Source: Pedobacter chitinilyticus (lineage in GTDB: Bacteria; Bacteroidota; Bacteroidia; Sphingobacteriales; Sphingobacteriaceae). From it: a stretch of DNA of 64,000 nucleotides. Both the position numbers and the translations under genes were made by a program. The notes beneath the pieces were generated by a model that saw only the letters and a list, made by a program, of their open reading frames with translations, searched no databases and was not told the origin of the DNA. The stretch is from assembly GCF_003313385.1 (NCBI RefSeq), contig NZ_QMHN01000002.1:506603-570602 (forward strand), in the 5' to 3' direction. Below are positions 35,421 to 43,841 of this stretch, piece by piece. Position 1 is the first letter of the stretch; every line of letters begins with the position of its first letter.

Positions 35421-36737
35421 ATGTCATCAGTAGAGACAACTTACGTACCTTACAAAGTTAAGGACATTTCACTGGCGGAATGGGGCCGCAAAGAGATCGA
35501 ATTAGCAGAGGCAGAAATGCCAGGCTTAATGTCATTAAGAAAAGAATTCGGTCCAACAAAACCCCTAAAAGGTGCTAGAATTGCAGGCTGTTTGCACATG
35601 ACGATCCAAACTGCAGTTTTAATTGAAACTTTAGTAGAACTTGGTGCTGAGGTAACTTGGTCTTCATGTAATATCTTCTCAACACAAGATCACGCTGCTG
35701 CTGCTATTGCTGCTGCAGGTATTCAGGTATATGCTTGGAAAGGCTTAAACGAAGAAGAATTTGACTGGTGTATTGAGCAAACTCTACACTTTGGTCCAGA
35801 GCGTCAGCCGTTGAACATGATTTTAGATGACGGTGGTGATTTAACCAACATGGTGTTCGATAAATATCCTGAGTTAATTGCTGGCATTAAAGGTTTATCA
35901 GAAGAAACTACTACTGGCGTTCATCGCTTATACGAGCGTATGAAAAACGGCACTTTGCACTTACCTGCAATTAACGTGAACGATTCAGTAACTAAATCTA
36001 AATTCGATAACAAATACGGATGTCGTGAATCATTAGTAGACGCAATTCGTCGTGCTACCGATGTAATGATGGCTGGTAAAGTAGCCGTTGTTTGCGGTTA
36101 TGGCGACGTAGGTAAAGGTTCTGCGGCTTCATTGAGCTCACAAGGTGTACGTGTAATTGTTACTGAAATTGACCCAATTTGTGCTTTACAAGCAGCAATG
36201 GAAGGTTACGAAGTAAAGAAATTCGCTACCGCTGTTAAAGAGGCTGATATCGTGGTAACTACCACTGGTAACCGCGACATCGTTCGTGGTGAGCATTTCA
36301 AAACCATGAAAGATAAAGCGATTGTTTGTAACATCGGTCACTTTGATAACGAAATTGACATGGCTTGGTTAAACCAAAACTATGGTCACACTAAAATTGA
36401 AATCAAACCTCAGGTAGATAAATATACCATTGATGGTAAAGATGTCATCATTTTAGCTGAAGGTCGTTTGGTAAACTTGGGTTGTGCTACTGGCCACCCT
36501 AGCTTTGTAATGAGTAACTCATTCACCAACCAAACTTTGGCTCAATTGGAACTTTGGACAAACAGAGATGCTTACGAAAACAAAGTTTATGTTTTACCTA
36601 AGCATTTAGATGAAAAAGTAGCTCGTTTACACTTAGAAAAAATCGGTGTAGAATTAGATGTACTTGATCCTCACCAAGCAGAATACATTGGCGTTTCAGT
36701 AGAAGGTCCTTACAAGCCTGAAGCTTACAGATACTAG
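35421..36737 (+). CDS. ahcY: S-adenosylhomocysteine hydrolase
   Basis: Splits S-adenosylhomocysteine into adenosine and homocysteine, regenerating the methyl cycle in the cytoplasm. From MSSVETTYV the product is 438 aa, normal for the family. Signatures are [20 protein letters not shown], the NAD-binding [26 protein letters not shown], and C-terminal KPEAYRY. The start at 35421 is preferred over 35340 because the upstream 27 residues do not match and the promoter lies between. Codons appear strongly biased, in keeping with high expression. Confidence 0.97.
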   Translation: MSSVETTYVPYKVKDISLAEWGRKEIELAEAEMPGLMSLRKEFGPTKPLKGARIAGCLHMTIQTAVLIETLVELGAEVTWSSCNIFSTQDHAAAAIAAAGIQVYAWKGLNEEEFDWCIEQTLHFGPERQPLNMILDDGGDLTNMVFDKYPELIAGIKGLSEETTTGVHRLYERMKNGTLHLPAINVNDSVTKSKFDNKYGCRESLVDAIRRATDVMMAGKVAVVCGYGDVGKGSAASLSSQGVRVIVTEIDPICALQAAMEGYEVKKFATAVKEADIVVTTTGNRDIVRGEHFKTMKDKAIVCNIGHFDNEIDMAWLNQNYGHTKIEIKPQVDKYTIDGKDVIILAEGRLVNLGCATGHPSFVMSNSFTNQTLAQLELWTNRDAYENKVYVLPKHLDEKVARLHLEKIGVELDVLDPHQAEYIGVSVEGPYKPEAYRY

Positions 36738-36756
36738 TTCTGTAAAACGTTAACAT

Positions 36757-36793
36757 AAAAGGGATGGAGTTTATTAAACTTCATCCCTTTTTA
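36757..36793 (+). terminator. Rho-independent terminator of ahcY
   Basis: AAAAGGGATGGAGTTTA pairs with TTAAACTTCATCCCTTTT (one bulge), followed by TTATTTT. It also faces the end of the convergent GyrI-like gene. Confidence 0.85.
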
Positions 36794-36812
36794 TTTTGCC
36801 TGAAAATATTTA

Positions 36813-37271
36813 TTAAGCTCCTATAAAAATGTCTACTTCGGCATTGCTCCAGTCAAAGCTTTTAGCACTGTAGATTTCAAAATCATATTGGTAATTTCTT
36901 GGATAATCGGTTTGCCAAATCTCACGCCAAACATTAGCCACACAATCAGGCATTTTACCTTTGGCTACATAATGTACATACGCTTGTTCGGGGATTTGTA
37001 AAGCTTCCAAACCTTCTGGAACTATGGCATCGGCACTCACTTTACAACCAATAAAATAAGCAAAAGGTTGGGTATGGTCGCCATCATAATCATAATAAAC
37101 CGCATAACAATCGTCTGCTATTTTACCATTAATTTGGTTGAAGATTTTCTTTTGCTCGAAGGTTTGCCACAACTGACCACAATCTACACCTGATTGTCCA
37201 TTGGCGTTATATGTTTTGCGACCTAAACTGATGCCAATCAGCCTAAATTCGGGAATGTTTGTTTTGTTCAT
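36813..37271 (-). CDS. GyrI-like/AraC effector-binding domain protein
   Basis: A 152-aa stand-alone effector-binding domain (GyrI/SOUL-like fold): EFRLIGISLGRKTYNANGQSG at the start, FAYFIGCKVSADAIVPEGLEALQIPEQAYVHYVAKG in the middle (two half-sites), and FEIYSAKSFDWSNAEVDIFIG at the end. Such proteins bind hydrophobic small molecules or inhibit gyrase; there is no DNA-binding domain here. It is not clearly linked to a neighbour. The gap to 37470 contains two repeat elements and no gene. Confidence 0.87.
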   Translation of the reverse strand: MNKTNIPEFRLIGISLGRKTYNANGQSGVDCGQLWQTFEQKKIFNQINGKIADDCYAVYYDYDGDHTQPFAYFIGCKVSADAIVPEGLEALQIPEQAYVHYVAKGKMPDCVANVWREIWQTDYPRNYQYDFEIYSAKSFDWSNAEVDIFIGA

Positions 37272-37352
37272 GACTATGATTTATCGACTGCCAAATTACG
37301 AAAAACATTTAGGTGGAACGTTAATCATCGGTCGTCGATTTTATGCTATTAG

Positions 37353-37455
37353 TCGTTAGATCTCTCCTAGCTACGCTGTTGTCAAGATGACGCTAAAAAG
37401 AACGGACTGTACAAGGTTGATAAGACTTACGAGGTTTTCGAAACTTCGTAAGTCT
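37353..37455. repeat. REP-like arm followed by AGACTTACGA hairpin
   Basis: 37353-37393 is a right-type arm of the GTCATTTCGA family (GTTAGATCTCTCCTAG, then AAGATGACG). At 37423-37455 AGACTTACGAGGTTT and AAACTTCGTAAGTCT form a 15-bp inverted repeat with one mismatch and a 3-base loop. On the minus strand the hairpin comes 15 bp after the GH3 stop and could mark the end of the xylan locus transcript, although no U run follows. Confidence 0.75.
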
Positions 37456-37469
37456 AAAGCGAAAAAATC

Positions 37470-39689
37470 TTATTTCAATTCAAAAGACGATTTCAGCTTG
37501 ATGTCATTTGATGCTGTGCCTACCATCACCTTAAATTCTCCAGCTTCGGTAATCCATCCTTTTTCTTCATGATAAAAAGCTAATTTCTCTGGGCTCAGTT
37601 CAAAACTGATTTCCTTGCTTTCTCCTGGCTTTAACTTCACTTTTGTAAAATCCTTTAGCTCTTTTACTGGTCTTACTACCGAAGCGAAAGTATCTTGAAT
37701 ATAAAGCTGCGCTACTTCCTCTCCTTCTACTTTACCTGTATTGGTTAATGTGAAGCTAACTTTTACATTTTCTTTTTGGTTAATGGCATTGCTAGATAAT
37801 TTCAAATTGCTATAGCTAAAAGTAGTGTAGCTTAAGCCATGGCCAAAGGCATATTGTGGATCGTTTGACACATCAATATACGCAGATTTGTAGCGAATAT
37901 CGCCTGCTTTGGTTACGGGACGGCCAGTGTTATAGTGACTATAGAAAATAGGGATTTGCCCTACATTTTTTGGGAAGCTAATCGGTAATTTCCCTGAAGG
38001 ATTGTAATCTCCAAAAAGCACATCCGCAATGGCATTACCTCCTTGATCTCCTAAAAACCAAGCATAAATAACGGCATCAGCTTGTGCGGCAATAGCATTA
38101 AATACCAACGGGCGACCTGCCATTAACACTACGATTACGGGTTTTCCAGTAGCTTTAACGGCTTTGAATAGCTCTTCTTGTTTACCTGGTAAAGAGATAT
38201 CACTACGAGATTTAGCTTCTCCGCTAAAATCCCAAGTTTCTCCCAATACCATGACTACCGCATCTGCATTTCTCGCCGCATTTACGGCTTCTGCAAATCC
38301 GTTGGTTAGGGTATCTTTAACGGTTGTTCCTTGGGCGTAGGTAAGCTTTGCACCCTTTATTTTTTGTTTAACGCCTTCATGAACACTTACCATATTTGCC
38401 GTATCGATATATACCGTCCAATTTCCTGCCTGATCTCTTTTCGCATTTACCAAAGGACCAATGAGTGCCAAGTTTTTGATAGATTTGTTAAGTGGCAAGG
38501 TATTGTTATTGTTCTTCAACAGCACGATTGATTTTTGTGCGGCGGCTAGCGCAACGGCTTTGTACTTAGGATCACTCATCACCTTTTGCTCTCTTTTCTC
38601 ATCAGAAAAACGATAGGGATTATCGAATAAACCTAATTCAAACTTTTTGTATAAAATTCTTTTTACGGCTTCATCAATGTATTTCTCTTCTACTTTCCCG
38701 CTTTTCACCAACTTCTCTAATTCCTTTTTGTAGGCTTCACTTTCCATATCCATATCACTGCCCGCAACAATAGCTTTTTCTGAAGCTTCGCTTAGATTTT
38801 TCGCAAACCCCCAAGGAATCATCTCTCCTATAGAACCCCAATCGCTCACCACAAATCCTTTGTAATTCCATTTTCCTTTAAGGATATCGCGTTGCAAATA
38901 AGCATTTCCCGTAGCTGGAATACCATTTAGGGTATTGAAAGAATTCATAAAAGTGGCTACACCTGCATCGGCTGCTGCCTTAAAAGGCGGCAAATAAATT
39001 TCGTGCAATTGTTGCTTGCTCAAATCCACAGGATTGTAATCTCTTCCTGCCATAGAAGCTCCATAAGCGGCAAAGTGCTTGGCACAGGCCATGATCCTGT
39101 CTAAAGCTCCCAGTTTTTCGCCCTGAAAACCAAGTACCCTTGCTTTTGCAATTTGCGAACCTAAGTAGGTATCTTCTCCTGCACCTTCCATCACTCTGCC
39201 CCAACGTGGATCACGAGCGATATCTACCATTGGCGCAAAGGTCCAGTGAATACCAGAGGCCGCCGACTCTTCTGCCGCTACCTCTGCCGAACGCCTGATA
39301 ATTGACAAATCCCAAGAAGCCGACTCTGCTAAAGGAATTGGGAATACGGTTTTGTATCCATGTATGACATCTAAACTAAACAACAACGGAATTTTTAAAC
39401 GAGATTGTAAAGCGATGGCTTGTATCTCTCTCGTATCCTTTACGCCTTTTACGTTTAGCATGGAACCCACCATACCATTCTTGATATCGTTCAGCAAGTA
39501 GTTCTTTCGGTCGCTGGCTGGGCCAGTTACTTCCCTTCCCGAGTATTGGTTTAATTGACCAATCTTCTCGGTCAAGGTCATTAATTTCATTACCGAGTCG
39601 ACCCTTTGCTCGATGGTTTTCCGCTGTGCAAATGTTTGAGTGGCTAGTGCTGCACTCCATAAAAGTGTAAGGCTTAAAAATTTGTTCAT
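37470..39689 (-). CDS. bglX: Glycoside hydrolase family 3 (beta-glucosidase/beta-xylosidase, BglX-like)
   Basis: A 739-aa periplasmic exo-glycosidase with a signal peptide ending at QTFAQ. The N-terminal TIM barrel (about 40-370) contains GEDTYLGSQIA, ACAKHFAAYG and the nucleophile Asp283 in FVVSDWGS. The alpha/beta sandwich domain (about 390-610) includes SLPGKQEELF, and a fibronectin III-like C-terminal domain ends at SNDIKLKSSFELK. Context in a xylan locus points to trimming of xylo-oligosaccharides (beta-xylosidase), but BglX-like sequence also fits beta-glucosidase, and sequence alone cannot separate these. It starts 15 bp after the GH10 gene, so the two are co-transcribed. Confidence 0.93.
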   Translation of the reverse strand: MNKFLSLTLLWSAALATQTFAQRKTIEQRVDSVMKLMTLTEKIGQLNQYSGREVTGPASDRKNYLLNDIKNGMVGSMLNVKGVKDTREIQAIALQSRLKIPLLFSLDVIHGYKTVFPIPLAESASWDLSIIRRSAEVAAEESAASGIHWTFAPMVDIARDPRWGRVMEGAGEDTYLGSQIAKARVLGFQGEKLGALDRIMACAKHFAAYGASMAGRDYNPVDLSKQQLHEIYLPPFKAAADAGVATFMNSFNTLNGIPATGNAYLQRDILKGKWNYKGFVVSDWGSIGEMIPWGFAKNLSEASEKAIVAGSDMDMESEAYKKELEKLVKSGKVEEKYIDEAVKRILYKKFELGLFDNPYRFSDEKREQKVMSDPKYKAVALAAAQKSIVLLKNNNNTLPLNKSIKNLALIGPLVNAKRDQAGNWTVYIDTANMVSVHEGVKQKIKGAKLTYAQGTTVKDTLTNGFAEAVNAARNADAVVMVLGETWDFSGEAKSRSDISLPGKQEELFKAVKATGKPVIVVLMAGRPLVFNAIAAQADAVIYAWFLGDQGGNAIADVLFGDYNPSGKLPISFPKNVGQIPIFYSHYNTGRPVTKAGDIRYKSAYIDVSNDPQYAFGHGLSYTTFSYSNLKLSSNAINQKENVKVSFTLTNTGKVEGEEVAQLYIQDTFASVVRPVKELKDFTKVKLKPGESKEISFELSPEKLAFYHEEKGWITEAGEFKVMVGTASNDIKLKSSFELK

Positions 39690-39704
39690 TTGTTGTTTTA
39701 AGTT

Positions 39705-40946
39705 TTAAGGTGTTAACTGCAAATTAAGTCCGTCTCTAAAGTTCCAAAAATTTTGCTTCTTTTGATAAGTGGTGTCAAATAAAGTTGCTTCAGCATTTAA
39801 GCCCCAAGCAGAATCGGCATCGCCAATATTCCATAAGGTAATGCCCCATCTTTGGTTGATAGGCACTATCTCCTGATAGGCTTTGGCCACATTGTAATAC
39901 AATGATTTCTGTAGGTTTCTACGATTAGTAAGATCTGTCGCTGGCACTGAAGTTTCGTTAGGTCCCAACAAGGAAATATCAAGCTCAGCGATGTGTACCA
40001 ACAAACCTGTTTCTTTCATTTTCTGTATGGCAGCTCTTATACTGGTTAAAGGGGTATTATATCTGATGTGCATCTGCAAACCTACGCCATTAATAATGGG
40101 ATCACCACCTTCTGTCATCGGTTTTAACTGCATCACTTTATTGTAGATAGCATTTAGTTTGGTCGTAGAATATTCATGGCCATAATCGTTATAGAACAAT
40201 TTCAGTTTCCAGTTTTGGTTGGCTCGTGCTGCTAATCTGGCATATCTAAATGCTTTTTCGATATAAATTTCACCCATGTATCTTTTCCAAATACTGCCAA
40301 TGTCATTGCCTTGGCCATCTAAATTTAAATTCCCTCTCAGGGTTCCATCATCATAATAGGCTTCGTTCACTACATCCCATGATTTTAATAGGGGGAGCAA
40401 AGGATTTCCGCCTTTGTAATATTGGCTGTAAAAGCCTACGGTTTTATCTATATGTCTCTTCATAACAGCTTCGAGGGTATCGGCCCTTGCCGCTACGGGT
40501 GTATTGCTCTCTATATTGGTCACCCATTGTGGCAACGCCCTATGCCAAACCAAAGCATGACCATGCATCCTCTTTTCGCCATGGTCTTTTGCCAAGTTGG
40601 GTATCTTTTCGTTCTTTTCTTCTATACCATTTCCTTGTATGCCAAAATCCCATACAAATTTTGAAGGGTTTAGGCTATTCATCTTCATATCATTCTCCGC
40701 CGTAATGCTATTGTACTGCTCTTCCGCCAAATCTTTATAGGCTGTAACACTAAATTTATTAGAGTTTACTGCCGCCCCAATGATGATGTCGGGATTTACC
40801 TCTTGCAATATGGTACTTACTGCAACTGTACTCATTGCCATTGTTTTTTCGGGAGATAGATTGGCTGCTTCCGATGTTTTCTCTTGTTTTTTACAGGCAC
40901 CAAGCATACTGCCAAGCACCAGTACGGTGATAGTTACTTTGTTCAT
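39705..40946 (-). CDS. GH10 endo-1,4-beta-xylanase, lipoprotein
   Basis: A 413-aa xylanase. The N-terminus is a lipoprotein signal with lipobox MLGAC (Cys18) followed by KKQ. The GH10 TIM barrel starts near residue 50; the acid/base is Glu195 (WDVVNEAYYDD) and the nucleophile is Glu321 (VHIAELDIS). Conserved substrate contacts HGHALVWH and WGITLWNIGDADSAWG are also present. It would cleave internal xylan bonds at the cell surface or in the periplasm. It is paired with the GH3 gene and separated from the upstream secreted protein by a terminator, so it may have its own promoter. Confidence 0.96.
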   Translation of the reverse strand: MNKVTITVLVLGSMLGACKKQEKTSEAANLSPEKTMAMSTVAVSTILQEVNPDIIIGAAVNSNKFSVTAYKDLAEEQYNSITAENDMKMNSLNPSKFVWDFGIQGNGIEEKNEKIPNLAKDHGEKRMHGHALVWHRALPQWVTNIESNTPVAARADTLEAVMKRHIDKTVGFYSQYYKGGNPLLPLLKSWDVVNEAYYDDGTLRGNLNLDGQGNDIGSIWKRYMGEIYIEKAFRYARLAARANQNWKLKLFYNDYGHEYSTTKLNAIYNKVMQLKPMTEGGDPIINGVGLQMHIRYNTPLTSIRAAIQKMKETGLLVHIAELDISLLGPNETSVPATDLTNRRNLQKSLYYNVAKAYQEIVPINQRWGITLWNIGDADSAWGLNAEATLFDTTYQKKQNFWNFRDGLNLQLTP

Positions 40947-40981
40947 GATATATATTTGGTTAAGGTTGACGAAGTAAAATA

Positions 40982-41024
40982 AAGGCTATCCAAAAAATAA
41001 TATTCCAACTTATTGGATAGCCTT
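40982..41024 (-). terminator. Rho-independent terminator inside the xylan locus
   Basis: AAGGCTATCCAA at 40982-40993 and TTGGATAGCCTT at 41013-41024 form a perfect 12-bp stem. On the minus strand it is followed by TATTTTACTT. It lies after the 41087 gene and before the GH10-GH3 pair, so part of the locus transcript probably ends here. Confidence 0.8.
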
Positions 41025-41086
41025 CCGAAAACGTATGAGAGCGTAAGAGAGCGTTACGGGCGTGTTAAATACGGTCGAAAAGAAGA

Positions 41087-42688
41087 TTACAAAACAGTCT
41101 TCTTGGCCAACTTACCTTCGCTAGTACTTAAGCTAATGATGGCTAAACCTTTCGCTAATTTACCTGCGGGCACTACCACTTTGTTGTATCCTTTTTCTAG
41201 CTGCGCTGATTGGCTATAAGCAATTTTACCGTTCACATCGGCTAATGCTATTTTCCCGTTTTGTGCTTTAACTGAATAGATATGCAGTTCGATACTCTCT
41301 CCGTATTTTGCGATATCAAAGTCTGTTTTAGGAACGGGAATATTTGCAGTTACTGGTCCAAAATATGCTTTATCACCATTAAAATCCACTTGTTCTAATT
41401 GATAATAGTTCGCACCTGGCAAAGGCTTCTCGTCAACAAAACTGTAGTTTGATGCTCCTTTGGCACTCACTTGGTCTATTTTTTGAAAATTATTAGCGGT
41501 TGATGATCGTAAGATATTGTAATGGGAAGCATTAATTTCGCTAGCGGTAGTCCAATTTAAGCGAATAGCCCCATTTTTCTCATTAGCATTAAATGTGGTT
41601 AATGTTACGGGCAATACATTGGTTCCTGGAGCCATGGTTACACCGCGGAACGTAGTGTTTGCTGGTGCCGTAGCCAATTCTGTTAAACTCCCCGATAATG
41701 CTGCTACACTACCTTCAGTTGCTGCCGTGAAATTATCGTTATAAGTGTATAACTTCGAATTATTTCCACCAACAGTGCCATAACTAGTTAGGTATAATTT
41801 TACTCCCGTTGTGCTATTATAAACCGCAGTAATGCTCCTGGTGTTAGCAGGAACAGCGATACTTCCAAAAGATACCCAATCAGTGCCTGCGGCATTTGAT
41901 CGATATTTCTTTAAGGTGGGTGCACCATCTGCATCATCAATCACATAAGCAAGGGTTCTGTTGTTAACTGTTTTAATGGCGGCTACTTGATGCGCTTTTG
42001 TCAATGCTGCTGCTCCAGGAACATTAGGTGTGGTAGCGAAAGTTACCGAAGTGGTTGGCAGCGGAGAATTGGGAATACTTGTTAATGCATTTGGGGCGAA
42101 TAGTTTAAGACCATTATTGGAGGCAGAAAAATAGGTGTCGGCAATGGTTAATACGCGTGGGGCATCCAAACCTGTTGAAACCCTAGTAGAAGCCACAGCA
42201 GTTCCCATTGTTTTATACCTCACACCATTTTGAAAGCCATTGAAGTAAACGGAGGTTCCTTCTACAACGGCCGAGCGTGGCGTACCAATGGCATCAATCA
42301 CTAAAGTGTTTGCAGTCCAAACACCCGCAGCGTTTAAGGTCCCGATCACAAACTCTCCTGTTTGCGCTGGGTTGTAACCGATGATAGACATCGTGGTGCC
42401 ATCTTTAGAAAGTACGGGATAGCCTTCGTTTTCAAATGCATTGGATGCAGTTAATCCCAATCCTTCAAAGCCGTAGTTACCTCCAGCGGCAGTTCTGGGG
42501 ATGTTATAGGTTCTTACGAAGACGCCTGAAGAGGTGTATTCATCTACAAAAACTGCCACACGATTGCCGCTAGTCATAGCATTTCCATCACCATAACGAT
42601 ATATGGCTAAATTGCCTGGTGCAAATTGGGCCCAAGCACTTAAAGTACTAAAGGCTGTAAAAATAATGGTAAGTAGTTTTCTTTTCAT
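41087..42688 (-). CDS. Secreted protein with repeat-domain of unknown function and probable T9SS type A C-terminus
   Basis: A 533-aa extracellular protein with signal peptide ending at LSAWAQ. Residues about 22-370 form a domain of repeated beta-strand blocks (FAPGNLAIYRYGDGNAM, VFVDEYTSS, GFEGLGL, GTPRSAVVEGTSVYF) that I cannot name; it may be a beta-propeller. A segment at about 375-455 (NGAIRLNWTTASEINASHYNI) is FnIII-like. The last about 75 residues (ending GLAIISLSTSEGKLAKKTVL) resemble a diverged type A T9SS sorting domain. The N-terminal domain is clearly paralogous to that of the protein at 43842, block by block (IYRYGDG/VYRFGDG, GFEGLGLTA/GLEGLGLTA, LPTTSVTFATTPN/LPTTSVNFATTPN). A binding or surface role in xylan use is inferred from context. 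Confidence 0.8.
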   Translation of the reverse strand: MKRKLLTIIFTAFSTLSAWAQFAPGNLAIYRYGDGNAMTSGNRVAVFVDEYTSSGVFVRTYNIPRTAAGGNYGFEGLGLTASNAFENEGYPVLSKDGTTMSIIGYNPAQTGEFVIGTLNAAGVWTANTLVIDAIGTPRSAVVEGTSVYFNGFQNGVRYKTMGTAVASTRVSTGLDAPRVLTIADTYFSASNNGLKLFAPNALTSIPNSPLPTTSVTFATTPNVPGAAALTKAHQVAAIKTVNNRTLAYVIDDADGAPTLKKYRSNAAGTDWVSFGSIAVPANTRSITAVYNSTTGVKLYLTSYGTVGGNNSKLYTYNDNFTAATEGSVAALSGSLTELATAPANTTFRGVTMAPGTNVLPVTLTTFNANEKNGAIRLNWTTASEINASHYNILRSSTANNFQKIDQVSAKGASNYSFVDEKPLPGANYYQLEQVDFNGDKAYFGPVTANIPVPKTDFDIAKYGESIELHIYSVKAQNGKIALADVNGKIAYSQSAQLEKGYNKVVVPAGKLAKGLAIISLSTSEGKLAKKTVL

Positions 42689-42858
42689 ACGCTATATTGG
42701 TTGTTAATTAATTAGGGATTAGGTACTAGTGGTTAGGGATCAGTTGATTGAATTTGATAATTTTTTAATTCGATGATTTGATCATAGTTGCGTATTTGCA
42801 TTGACAACTACTATTATCTTATTTGTTAATTATCTCATCATCTCATTGGTACATGATC

Positions 42859-43752
42859 TCATTTAGTTTTCGTTTTTAAAGTCCAGCCTAGACCTATTTC
42901 AAAGTCGCCACCTGTGAAAGAACGGATAGCTGATGGTCCGATGCTGTAAATACCGCTGATGTTAAACTGATCGTATTTGAAACCCAGTCCCACAGTAGCA
43001 TTATTGGTGCTATGATACAAGCCAAAGAGATTGAATTTTTGTTGATAGGTTAAGCCAAGTCCACCTTCTACAATATTGTCCATGCCTTTAATCCCGCGGT
43101 AAACCACTTTAGGTTCTACGGTCAAATCTTTACCCGCGGGTATTTTGTAAGAGGCAGTAGTAAGAAAGGTAGCGTAATTAATACCTGCCACAAAGTTTGG
43201 ATCGGTATTTAATTGGTTATGCAGATTAAGCCACGTGGCTTGTACATTTAGTTTTTCATCAGTAAAAGCAACTCCAAAATCACCATCCAATCTGTAGCCC
43301 CTGTCATTAAAACGGTTCACTACTGGATCATAGTTTTCTGCTGTAATGTCAGCGCTGTTGATCGATTCTTTGGCTACACCAACCGATACCCCAAAATGCA
43401 ATTTCCCTGTATTGCTGACAGGTAGATGATAGGCATAAGATCCCATGATCCGGGTGTAGTTGATCAAGCCACTTTTGGAAAGATCGACATTTAAACCTAC
43501 CGCAGCTCGGTCTGTGTAAGCAAATTCGCCAGTGAACATCTGATAAATTGGGGCATTGGGCACTTCGTTAAATTGCTTACGGAACAACAGGTTAAGGTTA
43601 ACTTTTTCTGTAGCTCCAGCCATGGCTGGATTACCTAAATACTGATTATAGAAGTACATATTCCCCATGGGGCTTAATTGAGCTAAAGCAGTATTGATAT
43701 TGATAAGCCCGAAGAGTACAAACAGGTATTTGATATTCATTTTTACTTTCAT
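42859..43752 (-). CDS. PorP/SprF-family outer-membrane protein (type IX secretion-associated)
   Basis: A 297-aa barrel protein with signal peptide ending at NTALAQ. Signatures are LSPMGNMYFYNQYLGNPAMAG at the mature N-terminus, FRKQF, and a C-terminal strand ending EIGLGWTLKTKTK. Members attach T9SS type B cargo to the cell surface, and each is typically encoded beside its cargo gene. The gene lies 89 bp after the type B protein at 43842 on the same strand, so this protein is the expected partner of that cargo. Confidence 0.93.
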   Translation of the reverse strand: MKVKMNIKYLFVLFGLININTALAQLSPMGNMYFYNQYLGNPAMAGATEKVNLNLLFRKQFNEVPNAPIYQMFTGEFAYTDRAAVGLNVDLSKSGLINYTRIMGSYAYHLPVSNTGKLHFGVSVGVAKESINSADITAENYDPVVNRFNDRGYRLDGDFGVAFTDEKLNVQATWLNLHNQLNTDPNFVAGINYATFLTTASYKIPAGKDLTVEPKVVYRGIKGMDNIVEGGLGLTYQQKFNLFGLYHSTNNATVGLGFKYDQFNISGIYSIGPSAIRSFTGGDFEIGLGWTLKTKTK

Positions 43753-43841
43753 TCGAGTAATTTTAATTTTTGCTAAATCCTCCTTTTCTTATTATTGGAG
43801 CTAGCTTTTTCTTTTTTACTTTTACCTTTTACTTATTGGGA